Of a DNA stretch of 64,000 bases, positions 37,200 to 51,900 are shown one piece after another. Where the stretch lies: positions 33,914,001-33,978,000 of the forward strand of contig JBITNC010000002.1 in assembly GCA_050084985.1 (NCBI GenBank). Direction: 5' to 3'. Position 1 is the stretch's first letter; each line of letters starts with the position of its first letter. Made by a program: the position numbers and the translations under genes. The notes under the pieces are model-generated. The model did not search any database and had not been told where the DNA came from. It saw only the letters and a program-made list of their open reading frames with translations. Source of the DNA: Nageia nagi (lineage: Eukaryota > Pinophyta).

Positions 37200-38420
37200 T
37201 GAAGCTTTGTCCTCAAAGTTTGAATTATGGAAATTATTGCTATAGCTGATGAAGTATTTCTCATGTTACATCTTTAGGTGCCATGCCTTACCACTACACA
37301 AGGACTTCTATGATGGTGTGATTACGAAGCTGTTGTGAATGTTGATCCAAAAATACCTTAGGTATGACTACCATTGATCCATCCTCCACTAACTCAGGTA
37401 ATTATGTTTGAACCCAAACCTTCGATTCGACCACTTTCTTTAAATAGGAGACATGAAACACTAGATGAATCTTAGAAGAAGCAGGAAGCTTCAATTTGTA
37501 TGTAGTTGGGCCAATGCATTGTAACACCTTGTAGAGACCATAAAGCTTTGGGGCCAATTTTTTACGACCTTTTATTTTTAAGGATTTCTAGTGATAAGGT
37601 TGCAACCTCATAAAGACCATGTCATCTACCTGGAACTCTCTTTCAACATGTTGTTGATTAGCTTGTTGATTCATATAGTGTTGGGCTATCTAAAGGTTAT
37701 CCTTGAGCAAACAAAGAATATCATCCCGAGTAACTAATGCTAAGTCAATTGCCTAAACCTTACTAGTACCTACAACATACCAAGTGATTGTTAATGGAGC
37801 TTGACCATACACTACTTCATATGGGGTCATCTTGTTGGTAGAATGATAAGATGTATTATACCACCACTTAGCCAAGGGAAGTCATCATACCCAATGAACA
37901 GGTTGTGCTAAAGCAAAATAACATAAACATGTTTCCAAACATTTGTTGATAATTTTAGTTTGACCATCAGTTTGTGGGTGATATGCTGAGCTCATGTTTA
38001 GTTGGGTACCTTTTAGCTTGAAAAGCTCTTACCAAAAATGGCTTGTAAAAGTGGGATCATGGTCATTGATAATCATGATCATGGTCATTGATAATCATCT
38101 TTAGCATGCCATGTAGTTTAAAAATTATATCTAGAAATAATTATGCCACTATCACTACCTTATAGGGATGAGCCAATGAACCAAAATGAGCATATTTAGA
38201 TAATTGATCAACCACCACTAGAATAACTAATTTACCATTGGATTTAGGAAGGCCTTCAATGAAATCCATTGAGATATCAGTCCATGTATGTATGGGAAGA
38301 GGCTGAAGGAGTCTTAGAGTACCCACTGTCTCACCCGTTTATCATTGACACACATCATAAGCTACCACAAACTGCTTGATATCCAATTTCATACTTGCCC
38401 AATAGAACGACCATGCCACC
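37200..38420 (-). pseudogene. Chromovirus integrase and chromodomain with duplication
   Basis: Core start: [18 protein letters not shown] and [12 protein letters not shown] (38141-38326), first catalytic Asp present. The second catalytic Asp region (INDHD, expected INDHDPTFTS) is hit by an exact 22-bp tandem duplication at 38055-38098 that shifts the frame. The third motif follows as matches to YHPQTDGQT in other frames. The C-terminus has [20 protein letters not shown] and the chromodomain. Not active. Confidence 0.8.
38055..38098. repeat. Exact 22-bp tandem duplication in integrase
   Basis: Two identical 22-bp copies, beginning GATCATGGTCATTG, at 38055-38076 and 38077-38098. 22 is not a multiple of three, so the integrase frame is broken at the second catalytic Asp. 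Confidence 0.9.
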
Positions 38421-38699
38421 CATTTATAAGTTTTTAGAAATCCATCATGTCCTAATGTAGGTGTGGAATGCAATTTGACAAGTATTTTTTATTTATATTT
38501 TGAAGGAGATGGTAAGGAGGTGGTAACAAAATTCGACCTTTGAATCTCAAAATACCATCATGCCATGTGAGGTGTGGTTTACTCATGGGATCTTGAGTGA
38601 TTTATTTTAACAATTTTTGGATGGAGCTATCCTCTACCCACTCCTATTTAACTTTATCCAACCATTGAGGAATAGAAGATGAAAGAGCTTGTAGTGCTA

Positions 38700-40050
38700 C
38701 TTGATCTTCAAATTTTCTAGATAGAGCATTGGTAACCACATTCTCTTTACCTTTATAGTATACTATCTCATAATCATACCCCAATAGTTTGGTCATCCAT
38801 TTTTGTTACTTGAGCATAGAAATATGTTGCTTAATAAAAAAATTCAAATTGTGATGATCCATGAGGATGATGAAATGGTGACCAATGAGATATGGTCTCC
38901 AATGTTGAACTGCATGAATGATGGTAAGCATTTATTTTTCATAGGTGTATTTACCCAAATTTTTACCAAAGTGCTCTACTAATGAATGCCAAGGGATGCC
39001 TTTCCTGCATCAATACTACCTTGATTCCTCCTCCATAAGCATTACTTTCTATCACAAAGGTTTTAAAATAATCTGGCATTACCAATACCATGGTGGTACA
39101 CATTGCATCCTTGAGCTTAAGGAAAGTTGCCTCAATTTGAGGGGACCATTAGAATTCGTTCTTTTTCAAAAACATTATTAGAGGTGCTGCAATCTTACCA
39201 TAATCTTTTAGAAATTTCCTATAATAGCCTATCAACCCCAAGAATCCTCGAATACTTTTCAAAGATGTAGGAAAATACCAATTTTGCATGTCAATAATCT
39301 TATGTGGATCCACTTAACTCCCTCTTCGGATAAAATATGGCCTAAGTAGTCAATTTCCCTCTTATCGAATGAACATTTGGATTTTTTTGCATATAGCTGA
39401 TGTTCCTTCAAAATTTGTAAGGTTTGGTCAACATGTGCCATGTGTTCTTGCAATGTCTAATTGTAGATCAAGATATCATCAAAGAAAACTAAAATGAACT
39501 TCCTAAGGAATGGATGAGACACCTAATTCATTAAACTTTGAAATGTGGATGGAGCATTTGTGAGGCCAAAAGGCATGACCAAGAACTCATAATGGCCCTT
39601 ATGAGTGCAAAATGCAATTTTTGGTATATCCTCCTCCTTGAGGTGGATTTCGTGATACCTAGATCATAGGTCCAACTTGGAAACATATCTTGCCCCATGC
39701 AATTCATACAATAATTAATAAATGATCAGTATAAAAAATTTATCCTTGATGTTAATTTTGTTGAGGGCCTTGAAATCCACACACATACACCATAAGCAAT
39801 CTTTCTTATGAACTAATATAACTAGAGAAGAATATGGGCTTATGCTAGGTTGAATTACTCTTGCATCCAACAGTTCCTAAACTAATTTTTCAATTTCATT
39901 TTTTTGTAAACAAGGATATCGATAAGGATGAATGTTTGGTGGTTGACTTCCTAGCACCAACTAGATAGCATGATCATGAGATTGTTGGGGTGGTAAGCCT
40001 ATTGGTTCCTCAAAGGCATGTGCATGCTCTCTCAAGATGGTTTGTAGGTC
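38700..40050 (-). pseudogene. Chromovirus RT and RNase H
   Basis: RT text includes [15 protein letters not shown] and ILVFFDDILIYN (39465-39500), so the catalytic Asp pair is intact, followed by HVDQTLQILKEHQLYAKKSK and REIDYLGHILSEEGVKWI (39259-39453). RNase H continues to about 38700. Stops and indels interrupt the frame. Confidence 0.8.
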
Positions 40051-40343
40051 CTTAGGCTCTGACTTCAAATTCGATGATTGCTAAAGAGGATAACTATGTC
40101 AACATTCCCTTCCCAATTTTTCGTATGATCTTTTCCATGTGATGGGAGCTCATAATTTGTGAAGGTCCAACCTATAATCCCCTAAGAGTATGCTCTTGTT
40201 TGGCTATCTTGAAGGTCATTCATAGCTCTACCAACTTCCATTGCATGATGCCCAAAGTCCTCAACCATTGCACCCCCAAAACTATATCACATCCCCCAAG
40301 TGGTAAAGCATACATGTCACTTTTCAAAGTATAGTGGCCCATG

Positions 40344-40760
40344 CTAAGTTTGACATGTGCCTTTACATGTTATTTTTCCCCCATTACCAACCATAACCTC
40401 AAAATTATTTGTAGGGTGGATGTAACAGTCAGCAGCCTTAGCCACCCATGGATCAATGAAATTATGAGTACTTCCTAAATCCAACAATATGATGAGAGTG
40501 TGCTTTTTAAAAAACCTTTTGACCTTCATAGTTTGTGGGGTAGTAATTCTTGCCAATGCACTATAAGAGATAACTAAGGCCTCCTCATCTGAAACTCTTT
40601 AGGTGCACTTTCATATTCCTCCTCACTAAGAGCATCAACATCAAGCAAATATAACTTTTATTGAGTACAATGATGACCATGAACAAATTTCTCATCACAA
40701 TTATAGCACAAACCCTTCTTTTGATGCTCTACCATTTCCTTCCATATCAACTTTTTAGTT
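40344..40760 (-). pseudogene. Chromovirus zinc knuckle and protease
   Basis: A knuckle-type CYNCDEKFVHGHHC (about 40675-40715) has the CX2C...H...C plan seen in this lineage. The protease frame (40344-40556) contains ILLDLGSTHNFIDPWVAKAA; the usual active-site triplet DSG is DLG, so activity should be lost. Confidence 0.75.
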
Positions 40761-40846
40761 TTCATTATGTAATTTGGAGGTGGGGCACTTGTGTTATTAG
40801 AGGAATGGGAATTATTACATGTATTTATGAATGGGGGCCTTACATT

Positions 40847-41604
40847 TCATAAATGAGCATTGGCCTTATCTTCAACAAGCTTTACCAAAGCAATAACATC
40901 CATCATAATTTTTGGATTAAACATTTTGACCTCTAGTTTAATTTCTTCCTTTAATCCATTGATAAAATAACTTATGAAAAATGTGTCATCTGACCCCTCT
41001 GTGTGATTTTCTAGTTTCTTAAATTGATTTTGGTATTCTTTGACTATTGTGATTTGACATAACTTGGTCAATTCCCTTATGAAATCTTCATAGTCACTAG
41101 GATCAAAATGTATCAATAATTGTTGAGTAAATTCATCCCATGAAGGAGCAGGATGAGTTTTTGAGTACCACTAGTACTATTGGAGAGCCTCATGGTTGAA
41201 ATGAAAAGTTACCATATGCACCTTCAAATATTTTGGAATTTGGTTCAATGTAAAATACTATCCAAACTTATAAATCCAACTAGTGGGATCATCTCCATCA
41301 AATCAAGGAAAACCTAATTTGGTTGTGCAAGGAAGAATGAAACCACCTTGTTGGCCCTAAAAGTTATGATGATACCCCTATGGATTTCCTGACTGTTATG
41401 AATTGGATACATTGTTGGTATGACTGATACTTAGTTGGACACTATCACACTTACTATTAATGGTTTGTATTTGGATCTATAGTTATCAGATTTCAACCAT
41501 GAATGTGTTGATAAGTGTATCTACCATTTGTTGGATCATAGTTTGAAATTTCATCATGGTAGGATCAACTTGTGTTGCTATTTGGGATCTTATTTTAGGT
41601 GCCA
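40847..41604 (-). pseudogene. Chromovirus gag
   Basis: The start is probably the ATG at about 41604 (MAPKIRSQIATQVD). The Gag core (40847-41116, open 89 codons) reads YEDFIRELTKLCQITIVKEY, FKKLENHTEG and FINGLKEEIKLEVKMFNP, matching the retrotransposon Gag family. Breaks occur between these parts. Confidence 0.8.
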
Positions 41605-41639
41605 TTTTTGAAAATTGCTATTTTTAGAAAGTGCTTGAA

Positions 41640-44200
41640 AAAGTGTATGGGTGTAATATACCAAAATAATCAGCTCAAAAAGATGATTGCAATGGGATAG
41701 ATATCTCGATGATGATTTTTGGACTTCCAGACTCTTTTATAAGAAAAATTATAAGAAAAACCCTTGTATAGTTTGATTTATCTTGTCAGGGCTTGATCCA
41801 TTGAATTCTAGTTAAAGTATTATTTGTATTTTTGTCATATCTCCCTCATACAATGTCCATTTTGGATGAAATTTAGAGGGTAGGTAGTACAAATATGTTC
41901 CGTGAAACCCATAATTTGTTTAGTAGAATATGGATGTAAGAGAGAGAACCAATTCACTTGGATATGACTATAGATCTTCTCTAATTGAATTATAAAAAAG
42001 TATCAATGGTATTATCATTGTATCTTCCTCATACAATGTCCAATTTGGCTAAAATTTGAGGGTAGTTCATGGAAGGGTAGATCCTAAAAATCAAAAAATT
42101 GTTTAGCAAGTTATAGATAGAAGAATCAAAATAAATATTTTAATGTGATCCTTTGTTTCTAGATTGAAATCTTTAATCTTTGAAATTATTTGATAAGTTT
42201 TATCATATGGAATTGCTAGGTTTAATAAAGTAGATTAAGACCTCAAGAAAATTATGAATAAGTATTAGAAGGGATTATTAAATAAAACTTAATTATTTTT
42301 TAGGCATAATCATAGGATATGAATAAGATTAAAAGATGTATAGGAACAATGACATACATGAAGTCTTAGGGTTTATGTTGTAAGAAATAATTGTAAATAC
42401 GTAATCTAGATGAATGTCATATGAATATCATTATTATCATAAAAAATAATAAAACTTTAAGCATGTGAGTTCATGGGATGAACCAGGAATGCTTTCTTGA
42501 ATTGAATATAGATTTTAACGAGGAGAGTTAAAATCTAGGATCTTTGGAATAAATAAGGTTTAGAATGTGTGTATGATCTTAAGGGAATGTGTATGAAAAA
42601 CTATTAGGTGGAAATGATATCTGAAACTATTTAGAAAATAAGTTTAACCATTTCATATATTTTGAGTTGATTATGTGAACTAGGGTTTAGTGTGTGAATT
42701 AATCCTAGCTATTCATGATTAATTGAAAACTCGTCTTATTTAAGAATTAAGATGTAAGTATAGTTCTTGAATGTGAAAGGGGAATTTTATAAGGTATTAG
42801 AGAATATTAAGTACAAGAACTAAGAAGCCTAGGAATGCATGAAATGAAATTGAATTATTTTCTTAGGATGAAATCTAAACTTGGTTGTGTATAATATTAA
42901 GTCTATCAGTTTTTATGCACATAAATGGAATTATTCTTTAATTAAAGGATAAATGAATTATGTATGTGTATGATCTCTTTTAAGGTAAGGACTATGTATG
43001 CCTTGTGAAAAAATTTATATGGATTGCATGTATTCTAAAGTTACTAGAAAATGCAAATACTATGGAAATATAAGTGTGAGAAATTCATGTGATGTTTTTA
43101 GTTGTTCCTATTATGCATGAAAGGGATTGAATACACTTGAAGTTGAAATTGTATTCCTCTCCTATATTAATATTTCAAAATATACTTGTGTAAAATAGAA
43201 GATGCTAGTTGTAAATCCTATGTATGTAGAAAAGATTAAAGAAAATTTCATATGATGGAATTATGGATTCTTTTCCCTTGTTTGACCTGGATGGTAAAAT
43301 GTGTCTAGAAATTACTTTGCCTTGTGTGCATGAACATCTTTTAAAGTGTATGCACAAGTATAATGCATTAGGAAAAAGTTGTTATGATTTGATCATACCC
43401 ATAAGCTACTATGTTAAAAAAGCTTCGTGATTCGAGAAAAGCTTAAAGATCCCAAACAACTATGATGGAATCTTGAAAAAACTATGTTGTGATATTAGAC
43501 TTGATGAAAATTAAGTTATGATCTTGTTTAATTATACTTGCTAGTTACATAGGCATGATCAAAATTATATGTATATAGATGATAATAAATGTTTCTTACA
43601 CTCAGATTTGTTATAAAGATTATTGTATATTACCTTAAATTATTATTTGAGTAGGAGTAATGTTTTATATACAAGGAATGAATATGATTGTTATGGTTTA
43701 AAGTAAACCAAATATGATGTAATATATTAAGTTAATAAGATAGGGGAGATGAAAAATGGAACTAGGTGAATGGAAAAAGTTAGATAATACCTAGTATGAT
43801 ATCCTAGGTAAATGGTTAAACCAAGCTTAGTACTAAACTTTAGGAAGAATATAATGAGTACTTAGATGGAAATTAATAAGGACAAGGAATGATCAAATTG
43901 GTATAATTCAATATGTTCTTAGCATGCGCATGACTTCAAGAAGAGAATAAGGATTATCGAGTAGGAAAATCAAGATATTCTTAAGATGAATCACGAGGGA
44001 CTCAAAAGTACTTAAATTGCTATACTTGTTTGAAGGCTTTGATCTGGGTAGGTTAGGCACCTTTAAAATAAGATGGATTATTTCAAGATGAGAAGAGAAT
44101 ATCAAGTTGATAGAATATAATTGAGAGTACAAGGAGTATTCCCCCAATGGTTAAGCAGATTTCGTAAGTGTTGCACTTCCACGTTCACTTTTTCAACTTG
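41640..44200. other. AT-rich, no gene seen; one imperfect duplication
   Basis: A ~60-70-bp segment around CTCATACAATGTCCATTTTGG (about 41850) recurs near 42028 as CTCATACAATGTCCAATTTGG, offset ~178 bp. This is the expected place for the 5' LTR of the neighbouring chromovirus, but no match to its 3' LTR was found. Nothing else is supported. Confidence 0.45.
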
Positions 44201-47200
44201 AACCATAATCTATCAGGAATCAAAAAATACAAAGTAGTTATCAACAAGAGAGAAAGAGTTTGAAGCCTATTGTGTCCCAAAGATAATATTGTTTCTAATT
44301 TTTCATAGATGATGGAGAATACTATTTTGGAAAATATGCCAAACTTCACCGAGAGGTTCTGAAAACATAATAGAATCTCCTAGCATAGCATGAACCCAAA
44401 TAACATGAGAAGTAAGGAAAGGATTAAAAAAAGAGATAACCTGATCCTAGGCTTCATGAGCTTTAGGAAAAGGTCAAAATACATGAATAAAATCTTCCAA
44501 TTATAAATAAAAAGCACAAGTCAAGTTAAGCACACCCATATACACTCGACGATGGCCAATAGGAAGTCCTTGATGAAGTAGACTCTAAGCAAAGAACTTT
44601 TTCTTAGGTTCTAAATACTTAGCCCATACGACATTAAACCTAAGATACCATCATGACTAAGAAGACACCAAATCCCATTGCAATTTTAAAGTATCAACCA
44701 TGGGAACATTAGGGGAAAGCCAAGTATATCTAAGATGAGGCTTCTATTTCAAAAATTAACATTATTAGGCCAAGACCAATCAAACCACCAAGGTTTATAA
44801 AACTGCTTGCCAATCTAAGACCAAATAGAGAAAGGAGTACGATCAATCACAACATAAAAAGTGGTTTTATCATTCACCTTTAGATCATAACATCTTCTGA
44901 AAATTTCCTAGGAGAACCAACTCTTGGTGTGAGTATCAAAAAAATCAAAAAGAGAATTAATTCCCTTTTTTATGAAATCTTAACGCTCGAATCCATTAAA
45001 TTTTAGCCAAAGGAAGACCTTCAATGCGAATCATAGGAGACCATTATAAATTAATTGTATAAATTGAGGCCCCTGCAAACTTATTATGAAGTTACCATGA
45101 AATCCAAGGCTTAAAGGCTTCCCAAGATTTCCAAATACTCTTGATAATAGAAGAGCCAATAATTTTGATCAAAATAATAACTGTAAGAATTATCTACAGA
45201 GACATGCCTTTCCAAACTTTTTACCAAAGGGAAGACTTGATACCAAACAATAATAAATAAGAATTTTCAAGGCTTCCTCTCTAGGTAAGGCTCTTAAAAT
45301 CCACTTTGCATAGAGAGAATACCCTTGGCTTTAATAGTTAAATAGCCTGCTACCCCCAATAGCTTGAGGAAGATAAAACATAATCTAAGCCACTCTCTGA
45401 AAACCTTTCTTATAAACTTCAGAGGCCCAAATAAAATCCTAGAGAAGCTTATCAAGTTTCTGATAATAAGTTTTGGAAAGGACCCAACAAGAAGAATAGT
45501 AGACATGGGTAGAAACTGACACATTAGGAACAAATTTGAAACTTCCCAACCAAAAATAACTTCTTACTCACCTGATAACTAAGCCTTTTCAACTTTTTGT
45601 ACTACAAAATTCCAAAGCTAAGTAAGAAAAGCTTGGAAGGAAAAAGAAATGGCTATAAATTTGAACATCTCACCATTTGGAATCCAATTCCAAGGAAAAT
45701 GAGCAAGCCAATCAAGAAGTGTATGAACAAAATGCCTATAGCAGGAGGTTTTCTAACATTGAATACTATAACCTAAAGCTAAGTAGGAAGCATCAAGTCA
45801 TTTGAGGGTATTCGTAATAGACCACTCATCTTCTCTAACAGTGAGAAAGGAATAATTAGCAAAATGATCATTTAATAGCTGAACTTGAGATTTAGGAAGG
45901 GAAATCCCCTTAAGAAGCTCAATGAGCAAGAATATAAATAAAGGCTTCAACAATAAGAATGAATAAAGAGGGGGCTATAGGAAATCCTTGATGAATAAAT
46001 TAAGCTAAAGCAACATACGCAAATTGGGTCCCATTCATAGTAAGAACTGGAGATGCATATTTGAAAAGCATATGAACAAATTGTAAGAAAATAGGACCAA
46101 ATCCTAAGGCTTCCAACATATTAATAATGAAATTCCATTCAATCCTATCATATGCTTTCTAAAAATCAATTTTAATAAATAAAGCATACTAATAAGAGGA
46201 GCGAGCCCATTCCATGCCTTCCTAGACTACAATTACATTATCTAAAATATATCTTCCTATAACAAAACTAGTCTACTGATCAAGATGAATAATCAAGGGA
46301 AGTAAAGATTGTAGCTTAAGAGCAAGACCCTTGGCTATAATTTTGTAGCTCACATTTAATAGAGTGATGGGATGCTAATTTGTAATCACTTCAAGATCTC
46401 TAGGATTAGAGATAAACTTAATATTGCCTTTAGTAAGCATCAAGAGTAAAGAACATGAGAACAATGCTTCTTTATAAACTTGGAGCAAATCGATATTGAC
46501 CATATCCCAATTTTTTTAAAAAAAAATTATAGGGTAAGCCATCAATTCTAGGAGCTTTATCATTGGCCATTTGAGAAAGGATAACTTTTGAATCCTCTAA
46601 AGAAAGGGAAGCATCACAAAAGTCCCTCTGAGTTATAGAAAGCTTTTGAGGTATGATAAAATTACACTCTACAATAGCAACTACTCTTTTAGGGGTTAAA
46701 GGCTTAACAACAAAAACTAACTAATAATGCTTGATAAAAACCTCCATAGTCTCTAGTAAGTTGGTGAAATAGACCCCATCAGATTGAATGGCTTTGAACT
46801 AAGTTGCATGAATAGGGGGCATAAGATGTTGGAAAAAATCTTTTGTAAATTTATCCCCCACTTTAAGCCATATGATTTGGGATCAAAGCTAGGCACCTCT
46901 AGCATCATACAATTCAACTTTCTTGATCTCATGTTAAAGAGCAGCAACATAGGCTTGGGTTAGCTGACTGAAGGGATTAGCCTATAGGTCCCAATTAACC
47001 TGAGTAAGCTCTTCCTGAATAACCAAATTAGATCTTCTCTGTCTCTTAGCAAACTCTACCCCTAATGTGCACAACACCTTAGTAGTGCAAATTATCACTT
47101 GATTCTACCATTGAATCCATCTAAAATATCCTAAGGGCCTGGGAAGAAGATTCCATATCCTATAAATGTGAGTTTTCATTGTAGAGGATTACAAAAAGGA

Positions 47201-48980
47201 AGTGCTTAGGTAAAATGGTGAGGGAAAATTATGAGTGGGAGCTTGAGAGAAAGTAATTGAAAAGAAGATTGAAGAGTTATCAGAAGGAGAAGTACCAAGA
47301 ACAATAAAAATAAAGGGAAAAGTAGATGAAAACCTTTGAAAACAAAAGAAGTCACACTCTTAAATTATGGCTCTATCAAGATGTTTGAGGATACAAGCTT
47401 CATTAGCTTTTAAATTCGATCAGGTAAACCACTGAGATTTAGGAAAGTAAACAAGGGAAAAGGTCTAATTAGGGTCGAAAAGGCTAAGCTTGTTTTTCAA
47501 AGAAAAACCATGCTTTCCACTCGCCCAAATTCCATCTCATAGTAATTTTACTTACTTTTCTGAATACTTTTTAACTGTATCAAAATCCCCACACAAAAAC
47601 AAGGTGGTAAGAGGTAGAGAAAAGGCGAGCCAACAAGATAATTCTTTTCTCTCTTGGGAATCATTGGAAGCATAAATATTGACAATACCAAAGTGTTTGC
47701 TAAAAATCTCGAGGACCTAAATGACTTGATTAGAAGGTTCAAATCCTCAAGAAATAATATTACATTACCATATAGGAGAAATGAAAATAATTGCTCCCTC
47801 CATACCAAAAGCATGATTGGTATGAAAGAAAGGGCCCATCTATTAAAGAAACTGACCAATGCACTATAGAATAAAATCAACTATTTTGACTTCTTACAAA
47901 TAAAAAAAATCCAACATACCATGAGAATGAGTGATATCATCAAGCTCATCTTGAACTGTATATTTATGGGTTGGATCCGTCAACCCTCTCACATTCCATG
48001 AAAAAACGCATTGAGGAATGTCAAGGATTTGAATACCCATGGCAACCTCAACATCTGCCAACACATTCAGGGACTTGAATAAGTTACTATTGCTTTACGT
48101 TATATCTAAAGAAAAACTAACTTATCGATGTTTCTCCATAGGTTCATGATGATTATCCCTATGCGGGCTTCTAGACTGATGGAGTTTTAAGGAAAGTTCC
48201 TCCACACTAGAATTAGGGGGCATTTCCACTATTGAGACATAAGAGGGACCAAACCAAATGGATTTCATAAAAGGATCACTATTAGCACTCAAAACTGTAG
48301 TGGTAACCATGGATGGCTGAATGACAGGGTCAACCCTAGCAGGTTGCATATTATCTTGGTTAACAACAACGACTTAGGGTATGTGACCAACATTAGCTTG
48401 TTGAACATTTTGGGCATTTACCAAACTCTAATTATGTCAGTTATGGATAGGAGTCCATTCATCTTCCCCGTTCTTTCTCATAGTAGAAAGAGTAGAGGAG
48501 GAAGGTGGGTTAACGGTGACATGTTTCTCCTTAAACCTACCAACCATGAGAGGGAAGTCACAAATCTTGTGGTCCAAATATTGGTAATGGTAGAAAGTAT
48601 TTGGGATTCCAATAAACTACACTCGTTGATGGAGGCCTTCATCATTAATATTGAGTAAGGTTTATTTCAATGTAAATCCTTATGGAGGGTCAAGTTAAAG
48701 AGAATTGTTTAGGTTCATAACATACAAACTTCCCAAGACTTTCAAATAAGGATTTTAAAAAATGCCACATGGGAATAGGAAGGCTAGGAAATTCAACACA
48801 AATAGGAACATTAGTTGCATCTTTATTTTACATAGAAATATAAGCATTGTAAGGTTGTAAAACTAACAAGGAGTTATGGATAGTCTAAGGGCCTTTGTTA
48901 AGCACCTTTTGGAGTACGCACAAATAATCAACCTATTACATTTCTTAAAAGGTGAGTGTGCATTATATCATGTGATTCAA
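44200..48980 (-). mobile_element. LINE retrotransposon with ORF1 and ORF2 remnants
   Basis: On the minus strand: ORF1-like text (48980-48120) with a DUF4283/zinc-knuckle flavour, HYQYLDHKICDFPLMVG at about 48540-48590; endonuclease (47880-47548) with MLPMIPKREKNYL and PPCFCVG; RT with FGPIFLQFVHMLFKYASPVL and HQGFPIAPSLFILIVEAF (about 45915-46110, matching RQGCPLSPLLF); RT tail FSRILFGPLKFIRKVFREW (45294-45533); zinc-binding end near 44480-44900. The layout is that of plant L1. Stops occur throughout. The RT Asp pair was not located. Ends are approximate. Confidence 0.75.
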
Positions 48981-48999
48981 AAAGGTAGTATGCACATTT

Positions 49000-51900
49000 T
49001 ATTTTCTTCTACCTAATAATTCAATTTGAGATAAACATGCAATGCTTATTTTCTTTTATCATAGAATCAAATTAAAAGAGGAGTAATGCACAACACTTCT
49101 ATTTATTTCTAACATACAAATAAAGGATAAGCATGCATAAGCTCCTAATTTTTGCTATATTTATCATTAAAAAAAATAAAAAACAATTATCTTCTTCCAC
49201 TAAGGAATTAATTTTGAGCATAAAGGAATGTTATCATACTTAGCTATGTTATTAGTTTATAACCTAACTTGAATAGGGTTCATTCTAATATGAATGATTA
49301 ATTGAATCCATCTTATAAACTAAGTTATGATTACATTGCCACACACATACATTTACATTTAAGAAAATCATTCCATTATTTATATAGTAAAAAAGATGCT
49401 CAACTATCATCATGAAGAGAATGCAAGATTTACATGAAAAACCCTCTAAGAGGGGAAAACTAAGAGGTATTATAATTACCATAAATGAATAGTACAAATA
49501 AAGTATTTCTTTTCATACATTTATTTCTCATTTTTTTATATTTGTAATAGCTATTTGTATCCAACAAGACATATATTATATCAACATTATTAATTTGTTA
49601 TATTGTTGTAATGCAACGTAGAAGGAATTGCACAATCCATGATACAATGACCCAAACTTTATCATTTAACTTGTTTATTATAAAACTTAATTATGTGGCT
49701 AGAGAAGATGCTAAAATACCTCAATATCATAATTCTATAAGACTTTACAACTTTATGCAACAACATTTAAACTTATGTAACACTATGAGTATCTAAGATT
49801 CATATTCTATATTTACCATACTCACATGTGTATACATATGTGTCCTGTTAGACTAATCAATCTAAATTTCAAATGATATCTTATGATTCATGTCCATAAG
49901 TTGTTACTCAACACTTAAATATCACGCAAAACTCTTATAACAAGCATGAAAACATATTGATGAAATATTCAACACAAACATAAATTTAATCAATTTTCAA
50001 TTTATTATTTTAAATATTTTTCTAATTTAAATGCTACTCAAAAATTTAACCTTAAGCAATAATACATATGGATTTTGAACAAGAGATTCTTCATTATAAA
50101 CTCCTATTTTCTTATTATATCTTATGAATTTTCTTGAAGTTTATTTAAGGATTAGCTTATACAAGTAATATAAATCTTAAATATTTCCAAGATAATTCAT
50201 TCACATGAAGGCTAGGAATTTTCAAAAAATCAACTCGTGTTAGAAAAGAAAGGAGCTTAAAAATGTAAGGATCTTGCTTATGAAATTTCAAGGTTTGTAA
50301 AGGTTAAGGTGATGCTCAATTCATGGCTTTACAACTCCAATTCATACATCAACATTTTGAATAGAGGTTAATGAGATATTATAGTTATCCCTAAAGATTT
50401 TTGACTAGGAAACTACATCCATAGATAATAATAGAAGTGACAAGGGATTAGATCCATAACATCTTATACTTGACCAAACACAACCAATCATTATTAATAC
50501 ATGGACAAGTGATTAGGAAATGGATTAACAATCACAATCCAAGTAATGATCATAAGTTTAAATTATCATAAATTTTATGTGAGTCCATTCATGTAGGGTA
50601 ATGCAATGCAAAGAAGGGACATTTGCCACTAAATACTATCCATAATGATATGGTTGAACTATCATAAATTTTATACCATACATGTTACTATCTACCAAAT
50701 TTAACGTATCCAAAAAAATCTTAACAATACTATTAGGTCCATGTTCAAACTATTTAAAGGAAAAATGTAGGCTACCAAAAAATAAGGAATATCCATGAAA
50801 TATGGCATACCAAGTACAAATATTTTATAATCCTTTATATTTATCATATTACAAGTAAGATTAAGTAAGATTGTTAACTTCTTACACTTCCATAGTTCAA
50901 AACCAACAATCAATACTCAAAAAATTACATTCTTTGTGGTATCTTTCTCCATTCTTTTCCTCTTTAGCTTGTTCTTAATCCTTTCTTTCCCATTATGTCC
51001 ATGCCATTTCGTGGCAATTTGCATGTAATGCATTCAATGTCCCTCATCACAATGTACAATTGCCAAGTAATTTTTCTCCAATCACCCTTACTTTCCCCCT
51101 CTCTTATGTGCTCATGAGCATAACATTCAAAGACATTCTTATCTTAGCAAGGGCATCACTTTAGGTTCCTCAATCCTCCCTCACTTCCATGTATGGAGTC
51201 TAGATGTTGCAAAATCCTAAACATTCCTTTTTCCCCATCCACATTTTTCATAATAATTTAATCAACATTATGTATGATAGCTAACAACTTATTAGTAAAT
51301 AAATTTGATAATAACATTAGCTTCTATGAGGCTTTTTATGCCAACATCAATTATCATATTGCTTGTGGTCAAGCCACATTTTCATTATTAATAACAACAT
51401 TATACACATATATCTATATGTGTAAATTAAACCTTGATGTTATGTGGAGAAGGTGATATAGTGTTTCATCTACAAGGTATGGTTTTATCATGACATGTAA
51501 TTGATTTAATTAATCAAAATACACAAAATTATCAAATACATGAATTTGAAAATGCAAGTATAAAACATTGCTTCAACATATGGAAGTAAGACAACTTATT
51601 TCATGTCAAGGCAAGTTCATGATGCAATTAAAAAATGTATCTGCATGCTTACAAATAGATACACATACATTCTGCATCAATTAAGTTTCACAACTGAAAT
51701 ATAACCAAGTTTTAATAAGTGCTAATCAAGATTTATATGATAAACAAATTCAAATATGTAATATGGAAAATCTAACTTTAAGGCTACATTCTTAAGGTTT
51801 TAGGATATCTAAGTAGAAGTATGAATAATTTATACTAGTTGAATCAAGAGGAAATAAATATATTGAAGGTAGGGAAGGAAATAATAATATAAGTCATGGT

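Larger units (their letters stand above)
37173..41604 (-). mobile_element. Ty3/gypsy chromovirus, minus strand
   Basis: Gag, zinc knuckle, protease, RT, RNase H, integrase and chromodomain follow in order from 41604 to 37200, so the coding part is nearly full length. Chromodomain text near 37260-37400 includes LRNHTIIEVLV and GMAPKDVT. This chromodomain style and the FEDKAS/QEG-like end before the polypurine tract point to a Tekay/Del-type element, by inference. The 5' LTR and primer site are not convincing; GTAATATACCA at about 41655 may be a damaged site. Confidence 0.85.

Noticed and set aside
47654-47869. 71-codon plus-strand open frame
   Set aside because: Antisense of the LINE endonuclease remnant.
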